NCBI RefSeq assembly: GCF_900215325.1 | Contig: NZ_OCMS01000003.1 | Coordinates: 496,001-560,000, forward strand | Reading direction: 5' to 3' | Origin: Fibrobacter sp. UWB16 | Lineage (GTDB): Bacteria; Fibrobacterota; Fibrobacteria; Fibrobacterales; Fibrobacteraceae | DNA: 64,000 bases | The notes under the pieces: model-generated | What the model was told of the DNA's origin: nothing | What the model saw: the letters and a program-made list of their open reading frames with translations, nothing else | Databases searched by the model: none | Shown: positions 32,633 to 41,111 of the stretch, piece by piece | Numbering within the stretch: the stretch's first letter is position 1 | Layout: every line of letters starts with the position of its first letter | Translations under genes and position numbers: made by a program

Positions 32633-32995
32633 ATGAAGAAAATTTTAACCCTCATATTCCTTGTACTGCTCTCGTCTTGTTCGGAACCGACGGAGCGTAT
32701 CGAAAAGAAGCTCCTCTCGTATTTGCAGGAGGACTTGAAGTTCATGGTTGCAGAGACCTTGAATGCGAATGCGACGAAGGCTGATTTGCTCGATGAACCG
32801 TATTACAAGATTCGTGACTTTAGGTTGTTCGAAGGCGCCGAGGCGGAGATTTATGCAGCCTATGCCGAAGTCGATTTTTACATCTATCGCGACCTCGCTA
32901 TGTACGAAAAGCGCAAGTACCGTTACGAGGTCCATGGCAGGCATTGGGACCGCTATTCCAAGGTTCTAAAATTTGGCAAGGACAAAAATCCATAG
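32633..32995 (+). CDS. small lipoprotein of unknown function, 120 aa
   Basis: MKKILTLIFLVLLSSCSEP is a lipoprotein signal with a lipobox ending at Cys16. The mature part is short and charged, with many Tyr, Glu and Arg residues and no recognised domain. A TATTTT box lies exactly 6 bases before ATG 32633, and an alternative ATG at 32627 lies between, so the message could be leaderless. No Shine-Dalgarno site is seen. It lies 64 bases before mreB. Confidence 0.7.
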   Translation: MKKILTLIFLVLLSSCSEPTERIEKKLLSYLQEDLKFMVAETLNANATKADLLDEPYYKIRDFRLFEGAEAEIYAAYAEVDFYIYRDLAMYEKRKYRYEVHGRHWDRYSKVLKFGKDKNP

Positions 32996-33059
32996 GTTAT
33001 AAACGGGCTTGATTTAGTTATATTTGGGTTGTGGGATTTCTTTTTTAGAGGGCCAAATT

Positions 33060-34082
33060 TTGTTCGGACTTTTCTCTTGTGATATTGGTATTGACCTGGG
33101 TACCGCCAATACGCTCGTCCACGTGGCTGGACAGGGCATTGTCATTAACGAACCGACTGTGATTGCTGTTGACCGTAAGAGCAATCGCGTGACTGCAATT
33201 GGCGGCGAAGCTAAGAAGATGCTTGGTCGTACGTCTGGCGAAAGCCGTGCTATCCGCCCGATGCGCGATGGCGTGATTGCTGATTTTGAACTTGTGGAAA
33301 CGCTTTTGCGCACCTTTATTACGCGTGTGCAGCGCTATCCGTTGTGGATGGTAAAACCGCGTGTGGTGGTTGGCGTTCCGAACGGAATTACTGAAGTGGA
33401 AACGCGTGCCGTGATCGATGCTATCAAGATGACTGGCGCAAAGGAAGTCCACCTGGTTCACGAACCGATGGCTGCCGCTATTGGTATGGGCATTCCTGTT
33501 GAAGAACCTGTCGGTAACATGATTGTGGATATTGGCGGCGGTACGTCTGACATCGCTGTGATTGCCTTGAACAAGTCTGACTGCAACGGCTCTGTGCGCG
33601 TTGGCGGTGATGAAATGGACGAGGCCATTGTGCGCTACCTTCGCACTATGTACAACCTCTGTGTTGGCGAAAGCACTGCTGAACAGATCAAGATACAGAT
33701 CGGTTCTGCTAGTCCGCTCGAAGAAGAATTGACGATGGAAGTCAAGGGCCTTGACTTTATTGCCGGTATGCCGCGCACGATTCCTATCGGTAGTGCCGAA
33801 ATCCGCGAAGCCATCAATGAACCGGTGACGGCCATTATCGAAGCCGTGAAGCAGGCTTTGAGCATCACGCTCCCGGAACTTTCTGCCGATATTTATGACA
33901 AGGGCATCATCCTCACGGGTGGTGGCTCCCAGTTGCGCGGCCTCGATGAACGTATCCGCAAGGAAACGGGTCTCTCCGTGAACGTGATCGACGATCCGAT
34001 GACTTGCGTTTGCAAGGGTGCTGCCCGCATTCTCGAAGACCTGGACAAGTACCGTCCTGTTTTGGTGGCTTCTTCTACCTAA
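33060..34082 (+). CDS. mreB: rod-shape-determining actin homologue MreB
   Basis: MreB forms membrane-associated filaments that guide cell-wall elongation. The N-terminus FSCDIGIDLGTANTLVHVAG and the later VDIGGGTSDIAVIALNKS are the actin-fold phosphate loops, and ILTGGGSQLRGLDE is the adenosine motif. The chosen start is TTG at 33060, with AGAGGG 8 bases upstream, giving the usual length of 340 residues beginning MFGLFS; an upstream TTG at 33024 would add 12 unrelated residues. It opens the mreB-mreC-mreD-mrdA-rodA operon. Codon bias is moderate to high. Confidence 0.97.
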   Translation: MFGLFSCDIGIDLGTANTLVHVAGQGIVINEPTVIAVDRKSNRVTAIGGEAKKMLGRTSGESRAIRPMRDGVIADFELVETLLRTFITRVQRYPLWMVKPRVVVGVPNGITEVETRAVIDAIKMTGAKEVHLVHEPMAAAIGMGIPVEEPVGNMIVDIGGGTSDIAVIALNKSDCNGSVRVGGDEMDEAIVRYLRTMYNLCVGESTAEQIKIQIGSASPLEEELTMEVKGLDFIAGMPRTIPIGSAEIREAINEPVTAIIEAVKQALSITLPELSADIYDKGIILTGGGSQLRGLDERIRKETGLSVNVIDDPMTCVCKGAARILEDLDKYRPVLVASST

Positions 34083-34101
34083 ATTCTGAAATTGCACTTC
34101 G

Positions 34102-34929
34102 ATGCTTAGAGCTTTTCGCTTTATTGTCGATCTGTTTACCCAAAGGCATGGCGTTGTCGCTTTTGCCTTTTTTCTCGTTTTAGGGATTCTGATGCATGCG
34201 TCTTCGACGGCAGTGCGCGAGAGCATTGTCGACAAGGCGCTTTCGACGGTGTTTTACCCGGTGCAGCTTTTGATGACCTCTGTGAACGACTTTAAGTCTT
34301 TGCAGGCCGAAAATGACCATCTGAAGGCGGAAAACGCAAGGCTCCGTCAGGAGACTTACCACGCGAGCGAGGGCTTGCAGGAACTGGCGAGGTTACATAC
34401 GCTGGTGCGTTTTGACGACAAGTGGGATTTCCCGATTGTGACGTCTCGCGTGGTGGGGCATAACCCCGGGCGTTTTCTGACGACTCTCGTAATCAATCGC
34501 GGGACGCATCACGGCGTGAAAGAGAACATGCCGGTGATGTCGATGAACGGCCTTGTCGGGAAGATTTCGAAGGCTTCGCTTACGCATTCGCGCGTGCAGC
34601 TCATGGTGGACCCGAACTTGAAACTCTCCGTGCTCGAGCGCCGTACGCGTGTGGTGGGCTTCTTGGAGTCTGTAGACGGTCATTTGCTTTCGGCGATGAT
34701 TCCGTCGCATGCTGGCGTTGCCGAGGGCGATACGCTCATTACGTCGGGGCTTGGCGGCATTTTCCCGAAAGGTATCCCGGTGGGCACGGTGCACAAGGTC
34801 CGCAAGGCGGATCTGGACGTGATGAGCCTCATGGATGTGAAGCCGTTCCAGGAATTTTCGACCTTGGAAGAAGTGTTTGTGATGCAGAAGGAACCGGATT
34901 GGATTATCCAGGAGTTGCTCGATGAGTAA
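34102..34929 (+). CDS. mreC: rod-shape-determining protein MreC
   Basis: MreC is a bitopic inner-membrane protein that couples MreB to the elongation synthases. A membrane helix near residues 17-36 is followed by a leucine-rich coiled coil (about 55-95; FKSLQAENDHLKAENARLRQ) and two beta-barrel domains (TSRVVGHNPGRFLTTLVINR, GVAEGDTLITSGLGGIFPKG). The length, 275 residues, is normal. It starts 19 bases after mreB and overlaps mreD by 8 bases. Confidence 0.95.
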   Translation: MLRAFRFIVDLFTQRHGVVAFAFFLVLGILMHASSTAVRESIVDKALSTVFYPVQLLMTSVNDFKSLQAENDHLKAENARLRQETYHASEGLQELARLHTLVRFDDKWDFPIVTSRVVGHNPGRFLTTLVINRGTHHGVKENMPVMSMNGLVGKISKASLTHSRVQLMVDPNLKLSVLERRTRVVGFLESVDGHLLSAMIPSHAGVAEGDTLITSGLGGIFPKGIPVGTVHKVRKADLDVMSLMDVKPFQEFSTLEEVFVMQKEPDWIIQELLDE

Positions 34930-35407
34930 TTACGGATGGTTGAAGACGCTCCTGATGTTTGTCATCGCTTTTGCGGTGCAGTCGACGATTGGCGACTGGC
35001 TTAAGATTTTGGGCGTTGGGCCCGACTTTATCCTGATTTTCATTGTATCCGTGGCTTTGCGTTTTGGGGCTGGTACGGGTTGCTTCTGGGGATTTTTGGC
35101 CGGGTTTTCGCTGGATGTCTATGCGCCGGTAGAGTGGCTGGGGGCGAATACCATTGCCATGACGATTGTTGGCTTTGCCGTGGGGCAGCTTGAAGAACAT
35201 TTCCTTACGCTGAACTTGCCTCCGAAAGTGGGCGTCCTTGGGCTTGCGTTCTATGTGAACGATATGTTCTATTTTTTAATTACAGGTCTCGAAAAGGATG
35301 TCGTGACGACTTTATTCCTGACGAAAACGGTACCGGAAAGCATTTACACTGTAGTTATTGGCGGTATTTTGTTCTACCTCACTTCGGGGAAGAAGTCGGA
35401 TGTATAA
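34922..35407 (+). CDS. mreD: rod-shape-determining protein MreD
   Basis: MreD is a small polytopic membrane protein of the elongation complex. About five hydrophobic segments are visible in 161 residues, with charged short loops (LKTLLMFVIAFAVQSTIGDW, FILIFIVSVALRFGAGTGCF). Primary sequence is poorly conserved in this family, so the call rests on size, topology and position. It overlaps mreC by 8 bases at its start and mrdA by 8 bases at its end, which points to translational coupling. Confidence 0.88.
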   Translation: MSNYGWLKTLLMFVIAFAVQSTIGDWLKILGVGPDFILIFIVSVALRFGAGTGCFWGFLAGFSLDVYAPVEWLGANTIAMTIVGFAVGQLEEHFLTLNLPPKVGVLGLAFYVNDMFYFLITGLEKDVVTTLFLTKTVPESIYTVVIGGILFYLTSGKKSDV

Positions 35408-37253
35408 CGATACTTCGGAGAACGAGGCGCGAGTTCGTAGGAATTGGAACGTCCTGATTTTTTTGGCGGGGACGGTTCTTGTCTTTACGGTGATTTTGTT
35501 CAAGCTTTTTTCGCTGCAGTACCTGCATTATGAAGAGAATTTCCAGCGCTCCGAAAATAACCGCTTGCGTCGAATTGAGTTGATTGCTGACCGAGGCTAC
35601 ATTTACGATAGGAACGGGAATGTGCTGGTGCGTAACCGCCCCTCGTACCAGATTGCGCTCCAGGCGCTTGAAATGCCGCGTAAAAAAGCGGATAGGGATT
35701 CCATTTTCAAGAAGCTTTTGAACATCCGTGATGCGGCTGGCGTGCGTCTTTTTGATTCGCTTTCGCTCGATACTGCGTTCCAGAGGATTCGCTGGGTGCG
35801 TACGCGTCCGGTCCGCATTCTCGAAGATGCGACGATGGAGCAGGTCGCCGTCATTGAAGAACATTCGACGGAACTGCCGGGTGTCTCGGTGATTATTGAA
35901 TCGCGCCGTGAATACCCTTATGGAACGCTAGCCTCGCATGTGCTCGGTTACACGAGTGAAATTTCGGAAGAGCAGCTGAAGCTCACGGAATATGAATCGT
36001 ACTCGCAGGGCGACCGCGTGGGGCAAAAAGGATTGGAGCAGGAATATGACAAGGAGTTCCGCGGCAAGAACGGGCTTAAGCTTGTGGAAGTGAATGCTTC
36101 GGGGCGCGAGGTGCGTACGCTTACGGATGTGGGCGGCTTTATTGCGCCGGAACCGGGACTCCACATGGTTTCGACGATTGACTTGAAACTGCAGAAGGCG
36201 GCGGAAGCGGCGATTCCTGATTCGGCGAAAGGCGCCTTGGTGGCGATTGACCCGCGCAATGGTGAAATCTTGGCTATGGTTTCGTCTCCGCGACTGGACC
36301 CGAACATCTTTTCCTTGAAGCGTCGTGAACGCAACAAGGGGTGGGCTCATGTGGCTTTGGATTCGATGCGACCGCTCACAAACCGTGCGATTTCGGGCGT
36401 TTATCCGCCGGCTTCGATTTTTAAGCTCGTGACGGCTGGCGCTGGGCTTGAAAGCGGGATTATTTCGGAGACAAAGTATTACCCGAAAGCTTGTACGGGC
36501 GGTTACCAGTACGGGGCGCGTTACCAGAGATGTTGGGGTGTGCATGGAAACTTGAATGTGGTGCATGCGCTGCGACTTTCGTGCGATGTGTATTTCTATC
36601 AGGCGGGCCTTGAAATAGATATGGCTCGCATCAATGAGTTTGCACGTCGTTTTGGCTATGGCGAACAGTTGCTTGGCGTAGATATCCCAGGGGAACGTGC
36701 AGGTTGGCTTCCGGATTCGGCTTCGTTCAACCGCCGTAATAAGCGCTTGGGCTGGCGCTGGGCCCGCGGGCTTATTCTGAATCTCTCGATTGGGCAGGGG
36801 CAGATGGTAACGCCTTTGCAGCAGGCTGTGTTTATAGGCTCTCTGGCAACGAACAAGGGCGTTTACCGACCACACTTCATGAAGGAACTGCAAGACGCGC
36901 AGGGTAACGTGGTGCGCCGCTATGAGCCTGAAATCATCCGTCCTGGAACGATGAAGCCCGAGACACATCGCGTGCTCTTGAATGCAATGGACTCTGTGGT
37001 AAACCATCCGGGAGGAACGGGCAAGAAAGCTGCTGTACCTGGAATTCGCGTGGGCGGAAAGACGGGTTCTGGCGAATGGAAAAAAGGGCAGAAGACGCAT
37101 GCCTGGTTTGCTGCGGTCGCTCCGCTTGAAGACCCGCAAATTGCGGTAGCTGTGATTATGGAAGCGGGCGGCGGCGGTGGCTCTGTGGCAGCACCGATTG
37201 CTCATAAAGTGCTGATGGCGTTTTTTGGTAAAGAAGAAGAGGAACAAGAATGA
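35400..37253 (+). CDS. mrdA: penicillin-binding protein 2 (elongation transpeptidase)
   Basis: PBP2 cross-links peptidoglycan during elongation, working with RodA. After a membrane helix (about 16-38) there is a PBP dimerisation domain (about 50-230; RNRPSYQIALQ, ESRREYPYGTLASHVLGYTS) and a transpeptidase domain with the three active motifs: SIFK (S-x-x-K), SCD (an S-x-D form), and KTG in RVGGKTGSGEWK. It has 617 residues. The ATG at 35400 overlaps mreD by 8 bases; an upstream in-frame start would lie inside mreD. Its stop overlaps rodA as ATGA. Confidence 0.96.
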   Translation: MYNDTSENEARVRRNWNVLIFLAGTVLVFTVILFKLFSLQYLHYEENFQRSENNRLRRIELIADRGYIYDRNGNVLVRNRPSYQIALQALEMPRKKADRDSIFKKLLNIRDAAGVRLFDSLSLDTAFQRIRWVRTRPVRILEDATMEQVAVIEEHSTELPGVSVIIESRREYPYGTLASHVLGYTSEISEEQLKLTEYESYSQGDRVGQKGLEQEYDKEFRGKNGLKLVEVNASGREVRTLTDVGGFIAPEPGLHMVSTIDLKLQKAAEAAIPDSAKGALVAIDPRNGEILAMVSSPRLDPNIFSLKRRERNKGWAHVALDSMRPLTNRAISGVYPPASIFKLVTAGAGLESGIISETKYYPKACTGGYQYGARYQRCWGVHGNLNVVHALRLSCDVYFYQAGLEIDMARINEFARRFGYGEQLLGVDIPGERAGWLPDSASFNRRNKRLGWRWARGLILNLSIGQGQMVTPLQQAVFIGSLATNKGVYRPHFMKELQDAQGNVVRRYEPEIIRPGTMKPETHRVLLNAMDSVVNHPGGTGKKAAVPGIRVGGKTGSGEWKKGQKTHAWFAAVAPLEDPQIAVAVIMEAGGGGGSVAAPIAHKVLMAFFGKEEEEQE

Positions 37254-38497
37254 GTACCGACCGCATTCAAGACAAGTCATTAAAGTTTGACTGGTTCTTT
37301 ATTGCCGTGACGCTCACGCTCATGACGTTTGGCGTGTTCCTCGTGTATTCGGCGACTGTGGGCGAAGAACTGGCTGTTTACGATACGCACTGGTTTAGGC
37401 AGATCATTTACTTCTTGACCGGTATTGCAATTGCGGTAGGCCTTGTGTTTGTGAAAATCGACTGGCTTAAGCGCGTGGCAGTGCCGTCTTATGTGATTGC
37501 TCTATTTTTGCTGTTGTTCGTGCTCATATTTGCGGGCGATGTAAAGGGGGCGGGGCGCTGGATTGACTTGAAGGTAATCAAGTTGCAACCTTCGGAGTTT
37601 GCAAAGATTGCGTACTTGATTACGATTTCGTACTGGCTTTCGAAACATCCGGTGAGTTTGCATAAATTGAAGTCTTTTTTGGTGCCGTTAGGACTGTTTA
37701 TTGTTCCGTTCTTGCTTGTGCTGAAGCAGCCGGATTTGAGCACGGCGCTTGTGTTTACGGCAGTGACGCTTGTCGGGTTCTTTTTTGCGGGCCTCACGTT
37801 TACGGACTTGTTCTTGATTGTAAGCCCTGTCTTGTCGGTGCTATTTTCGCATTCGCAGTCGATGGTGTTGCAGGTCTTGTGGGGCATTTTGATTTGCCTT
37901 GTCGTGTTCTCTGTGTTGCGTAGGCACTTGTCCAAAAAATTCTCGGGCGTGATTATTGCGACGAACATCTTGGCGGGGTATGCCAGTACGATGGTGTGGA
38001 ACATGCTCGAACCGCACCAGCAGAAGCGCGTGAATACGTTCTTGGATCCGATGAGTGATCCGCTTGGCGATGGCTATCAGGTGTTGCAGTCGCTTACGGC
38101 GATTGGTAGCGGCGGCATTGGGGGCAAGGGCTTTGGAAACGGCTCGCAGACGAATCTCTCGTTTTTGCCCGAAGAACATACGGACTTTATCTTTAGCGTG
38201 CTCGGGGAGCAGTTTGGCTTTGTCGGGTGTGCTGCAATTCTTGTGCTGTTTACGTTGTTCTTGTGGCGAGCCTCATCGATTTGCAAGACGAACGATGACC
38301 CGTTTGTGACGCTTGTGACGATGGGCGCGTGCACGATATTCTTGTTCCACATCACGGTGAATATTGCAATGACGATTGGGCTTATGCCGGTGACGGGGCT
38401 TCCGCTGCCGTTCCTCTCTTACGGTGGCTCGTTTGCGCTTGTGTGCATGTTCCTCGTGGGGCTCTTGATGTGCCTGCGGTATCAGGGAAACAAGTAA
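37250..38497 (+). CDS. rodA: SEDS peptidoglycan glycosyltransferase RodA
   Basis: RodA polymerises glycan strands from lipid II in the elongation complex. The 415-residue protein has around ten membrane helices and the family motifs FVKIDWLKRVAVPS near helix 3, QPDLSTALVF in the central loop, and GLPLPFLSYGGSFALVCMFL near the end. FtsW is the paralogue, but the position next to mrdA and mreBCD makes RodA the better call. Its start overlaps the mrdA stop by four bases. Confidence 0.95.
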   Translation: MSTDRIQDKSLKFDWFFIAVTLTLMTFGVFLVYSATVGEELAVYDTHWFRQIIYFLTGIAIAVGLVFVKIDWLKRVAVPSYVIALFLLLFVLIFAGDVKGAGRWIDLKVIKLQPSEFAKIAYLITISYWLSKHPVSLHKLKSFLVPLGLFIVPFLLVLKQPDLSTALVFTAVTLVGFFFAGLTFTDLFLIVSPVLSVLFSHSQSMVLQVLWGILICLVVFSVLRRHLSKKFSGVIIATNILAGYASTMVWNMLEPHQQKRVNTFLDPMSDPLGDGYQVLQSLTAIGSGGIGGKGFGNGSQTNLSFLPEEHTDFIFSVLGEQFGFVGCAAILVLFTLFLWRASSICKTNDDPFVTLVTMGACTIFLFHITVNIAMTIGLMPVTGLPLPFLSYGGSFALVCMFLVGLLMCLRYQGNK

Positions 38498-38528
38498 TTA
38501 GTTGTTGGTCAATAGTCATTAGTTGATT
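38497..38528. repeat. AT-rich dispersed repeat copy
   Basis: AATTAGTTGTTGGTCAATAG followed by TCATTAGTTGATTG. It begins at the rodA stop codon. Confidence 0.6.
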
Positions 38529-38617
38529 GTTTAAATAAAATTTTACCGTTCGTTTTGTCTGAAAAAAGCGTGTTATAGAGTAGGGGCGCTTTGTGCTCCT
38601 TGATAACAGGAGGCTTT

Positions 38618-39328
38618 ATGGAACTTTTGCGGACGGTCGCTAATTTTGTTTTCGGGATGGAATGTCTGGGGTGCGGGACTTCTTCGGAAAGGCTTGACCC
38701 GTGGCTTTGCCCCTCGTGTGCATCGGAGCTTGTGCGTGAATCGTGTTTGCCCAAGTTTCCAAACGAGGATGCGTTTTGCCTTTTTCCGATGAGGCCATTG
38801 ACCAGGCGGCTGGTGCATGCGCTCAAGTACAGGAATATTCCCGGGCTTGCATCTTACCTAGTGCGTCATTCGTCGGCGGTAAAGCTCGGGGAGGTGGCGC
38901 AGGAACTTTTATTGCTTGCTCAGCCGCTATACTTTGTGCCTGTTCCTCTCCATAGGGCGAGGTTTCGCGAGCGTGGCTACAACCAGGCGGAGCTTTTGGC
39001 GGCGGCGCTTGCGACTGCGACTGGAGGTAAGGTTTGCCGTTGGTTAAAGCGCAAGACGTTTATTGTTTCGCAGACTAAGCTCTCGAAAGAGGAACGCGAA
39101 ATGAATGTGGCAGGTGCGTTTGTATCAAATTTCCCACGGAAAATGCCTACGCGGGGGAGTGTTGTCGTTGTGGATGACGTTTTTACGACGGGGGCGACGA
39201 CTTCGGCGTGCTTGGCGGCGTTTGGACCGGATTTTCCGCTCCCTCTTAAGGTGTGTACGCTGATTTACGACGAGCCTGCGACGGCTGTGGCGGATTTTGC
39301 TGCAGATTGCCGTGCTTTTTACAAATAA
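38618..39328 (+). CDS. ComF-family phosphoribosyltransferase-like protein, 236 aa
   Basis: ComF proteins combine an N-terminal zinc ribbon with a phosphoribosyltransferase fold and are linked to natural transformation in several bacteria, though many genomes keep them without known competence. Here Cys residues appear as ECLGCG and LCPSCAS, and the PRPP-binding loop is VVVDDVFTTGATTSACL. YFVPVPLHRARFRERGYNQAE is the family signature. ATG 38618 is preceded by AGGAGG; a longer start is not needed. A real role in DNA uptake is inferred only from the family. Confidence 0.9.
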   Translation: MELLRTVANFVFGMECLGCGTSSERLDPWLCPSCASELVRESCLPKFPNEDAFCLFPMRPLTRRLVHALKYRNIPGLASYLVRHSSAVKLGEVAQELLLLAQPLYFVPVPLHRARFRERGYNQAELLAAALATATGGKVCRWLKRKTFIVSQTKLSKEEREMNVAGAFVSNFPRKMPTRGSVVVVDDVFTTGATTSACLAAFGPDFPLPLKVCTLIYDEPATAVADFAADCRAFYK

Positions 39329-39361
39329 AAAAGCGCTCCCGATGTTCGGAAACGCTTTTTA
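39329..39361. terminator. terminator between comF and tRNA-Ser
   Basis: AAAAAGCG (39336-39343 region) pairs with CGCTTTTT, with CCG/CGG extending inside. It is usable by both the plus-strand comF gene and the minus-strand tRNA. Confidence 0.75.
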
Positions 39362-39442
39362 CGGAGGAAGAGGGACTCGAACCCCCAAGCCTTACGGCGG
39401 CGGTTTTCAAGACCGCTGACTTACCAATTAGCCTATTCCTCC
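39362..39442 (-). tRNA. tRNA-Ser (anticodon TGA)
   Basis: On the minus strand an 81-base cloverleaf has acceptor arms GGAGGAA/TTCCTCC, anticodon stem GCGGT/ACCGC with loop CTTGAAA (anticodon TGA, reading UCA), a 13-base variable arm typical of serine tRNA, and T arm GGGGG-TTCGAGT-CCCTC. The discriminator is G, CCA not encoded. Confidence 0.94.
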
Positions 39443-39455
39443 AATTGGTGCGCAA

Positions 39456-39485
39456 AGAATAGAAAAAAAAGCCGTATATCGTCAA
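39456..39485 (-). promoter_or_regulatory. tRNA-Ser promoter
   Basis: On the minus strand TTGACG (complement of 39480-39485), an 18-bp spacer and TATTCT (complement of 39456-39461), 13 bases before the tRNA 5' end. Confidence 0.7.
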
Positions 39486-39530
39486 CGATACTTTGCTTTT
39501 TGATGAAGATTAATTATTTTTTTACATACG

Positions 39531-40724
39531 ATGAATAACCAAGGAGCATATACCGATCTTGGGGACGGCGAAGTTGCCGCTCTCTTGTTTGAATATATGC
39601 CCAAGATTGCTGCAGAGCACGAAATGGACAGTCTCCTTGTGCTCATGGCCGATTTGGGCCGCCGTATTGTGCAGGCCGATCGTTGCTCTCTCTGGCTTAT
39701 TGACGAGGAGAAGAACGAACTGTGGACCAAGGTTGCTCATGGTGTAAGTGAACTTCGCATTCCGCTCTCGGCTGGTTTTGTCGGTTATTCGCTTAAGACT
39801 GGTGAACCGCTTTTGGTCGATGATGCGTACCGCGATGCTAGGTTTGATCGTCGTAGCGATATCAAGAACGGCTATCATACAACGTCTGTCATGACGATGC
39901 CTCTTGAAAGCGATAATCGCGTGATGGGCGTATTCCAAGCTATCAATAAGGTTGGCGATAACGTATTCTTCTCCAAGAAGGATTTGGAACGCCTCAAGCT
40001 TATTTCGGTCTATTCTGCGAAGACGATTGAATCTGCAATTCGTGCGCAGAAACTGGAACGTTATGCGAAACAGCTGGAACGCAAGGCCGAGGAACTCAAG
40101 TCCGCTCATATGGAGCTTATCCGTATTTTGGGCGAGGTCTCCGAATTCCGCAGTCAGGAAGTGGGCGACCATATTCACCGTGTCGCTGAAATTTCGTTGA
40201 AGCTCGCCAAGTATCTTGGACTCCCGCCTGATCTGCAGGAACTGATTTACTATGCGGCTCCGCTCCATGACCTTGGCAAGGTCGGTATTGCGGACATGAT
40301 TTTGAACAAGGCGGGCAAGCTGACGCCTGAAGAGTTCAACATCATGAAGAGTCATTCCATTATCGGTCGTACGTTGTTGCGCGATTCCAAGACGGATTTG
40401 CTTTGCATGGCGTCTGACATTGCGAGTGCCCACCATGAACGTTGGGACGGTACTGGCTACCCGGATAAGCTTAAAGGCGAAGAAATTCCGCTTGCAGCCC
40501 GCATTTGTGCGGTGGCCGATGTTCTTGATGCCCTTTCGAGCCCGCGCTGCTACAAACCCGCCTGGACCGAAGACCGCGTCAAGGAAGAAATGAAAAAATC
40601 CAGCGGCTCGCATTTTCAGCCGGAGCTCATCGATATTCTCATGGAGCACTGGGACGAATTTTACTCTTGCTATAAACCAGATGGTGAGTTCGTCAAGAAA
40701 AAGCTCTTGCCGCCAGTGATTTAA
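39531..40724 (+). CDS. GAF and HD-GYP cyclic-di-GMP phosphodiesterase, 397 aa
   Basis: Residues about 20-175 form a GAF sensor domain (DRCSLWLIDEEKNELWTKVA, VMTMPLESDNRVMGVFQAIN). A short coiled linker leads into an HD-GYP domain (about 205-380) with HD in LHDLGKVGIADM near 245 and the intact HHERWDGTGYP motif near 300, followed by IPLAARICAVADVLDALSS. The complete motif set suggests an active enzyme that breaks down cyclic-di-GMP in the cytoplasm. No membrane segment is seen. The start lies in AT-rich DNA without a clear Shine-Dalgarno site. The ligand of the GAF domain is unknown. Confidence 0.93.
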   Translation: MNNQGAYTDLGDGEVAALLFEYMPKIAAEHEMDSLLVLMADLGRRIVQADRCSLWLIDEEKNELWTKVAHGVSELRIPLSAGFVGYSLKTGEPLLVDDAYRDARFDRRSDIKNGYHTTSVMTMPLESDNRVMGVFQAINKVGDNVFFSKKDLERLKLISVYSAKTIESAIRAQKLERYAKQLERKAEELKSAHMELIRILGEVSEFRSQEVGDHIHRVAEISLKLAKYLGLPPDLQELIYYAAPLHDLGKVGIADMILNKAGKLTPEEFNIMKSHSIIGRTLLRDSKTDLLCMASDIASAHHERWDGTGYPDKLKGEEIPLAARICAVADVLDALSSPRCYKPAWTEDRVKEEMKKSSGSHFQPELIDILMEHWDEFYSCYKPDGEFVKKKLLPPVI

Positions 40725-40745
40725 ATCACTCTAGATTTTTGCCGT

Positions 40746-40772
40746 GCCCGCCGTTGTGCGGGCTTTTCTTTT
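40746..40772 (+). terminator. terminator of the HD-GYP gene
   Basis: GCCCGC (40746-40751) pairs with GCGGGC (40758-40763), followed by TTTTCTTTTT. Confidence 0.85.
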
Positions 40773-40780
40773 TGGTATTG

Positions 40781-40815
40781 CAAGAGGGAGATTCCCGCTC
40801 GGGGCGGGAATGACA
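40781..40815. repeat. GC-rich palindrome, best single copy
   Basis: CAAGAGGGAGATTCCCGCTC is followed by GGGGCGGGAATGACA. ATTCCCGC pairs with GCGGGAAT. It is the closest intergenic relative of the copy inside birA at 46711-46742. Confidence 0.8.
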
Positions 40816-40834
40816 ATTAAAAAATGCGGAAAAT

Positions 40835-40865
40835 AAAGAAAAAACCTCGGTTTTCACCGAGGTTT
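40835..40865 (-). terminator. tRNA-Phe terminator
   Basis: AAACCTCGG / CCGAGGTTT with a 6-base loop; on the minus strand it is followed by a T-rich run and lies 6 bases after the tRNA. Confidence 0.85.
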
Positions 40866-40870
40866 CTTCG

Positions 40871-40943
40871 TGGTTCCGATTGGAATTGAACCAACGACAC
40901 GCGGATTTTCAGTCCACTGCTCTACCAACTGAGCTACAGAACC
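40871..40943 (-). tRNA. tRNA-Phe (anticodon GAA)
   Basis: On the minus strand a 73-base cloverleaf has acceptor arms GGTTCTG/CGGAACC, D arm GCTCAGTTGGTAGAGC, anticodon stem GTGGA/TCCGC with loop CTGAAAA (anticodon GAA), and T loop TTCAATT. The discriminator is A; CCA is not encoded. Confidence 0.95.
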
Positions 40944-40957
40944 ATTTTGGTGACCCA

Positions 40958-40986
40958 ATTATAGATATTTATTTTCCGCTTGTCAA
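40958..40986 (-). promoter_or_regulatory. consensus tRNA-Phe promoter
   Basis: Minus-strand TTGACA (complement of 40981-40986), a 17-bp spacer and TATAAT (complement of 40958-40963) match the sigma-70 consensus exactly, 14 bases before the tRNA 5' end. Confidence 0.92.
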
Positions 40987-41061
40987 GGGTAAAGAGAATA
41001 TTACTGTTATTTTTTTAAAAAAACTACTAAATTTAGTGTTGTTGGATGGAAAATTAGGTGT

Positions 41062-41099
41062 CCCATAGTAAAATCTATGGGGTAGTGTGTTTTTTATTT
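41062..41099 (+). terminator. hairpin followed by T-run before the CotH gene
   Basis: CCCATAG (41062-41068) pairs with CTATGGG (41075-41081), followed by TAGTGTGTTTTTTATTTT. No plus-strand gene ends nearby, so this may be a 5' leader structure or attenuator of the CotH gene rather than a plain terminator. Confidence 0.4.
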
Positions 41100-41111
41100 T
41101 AGGTGGTCGCC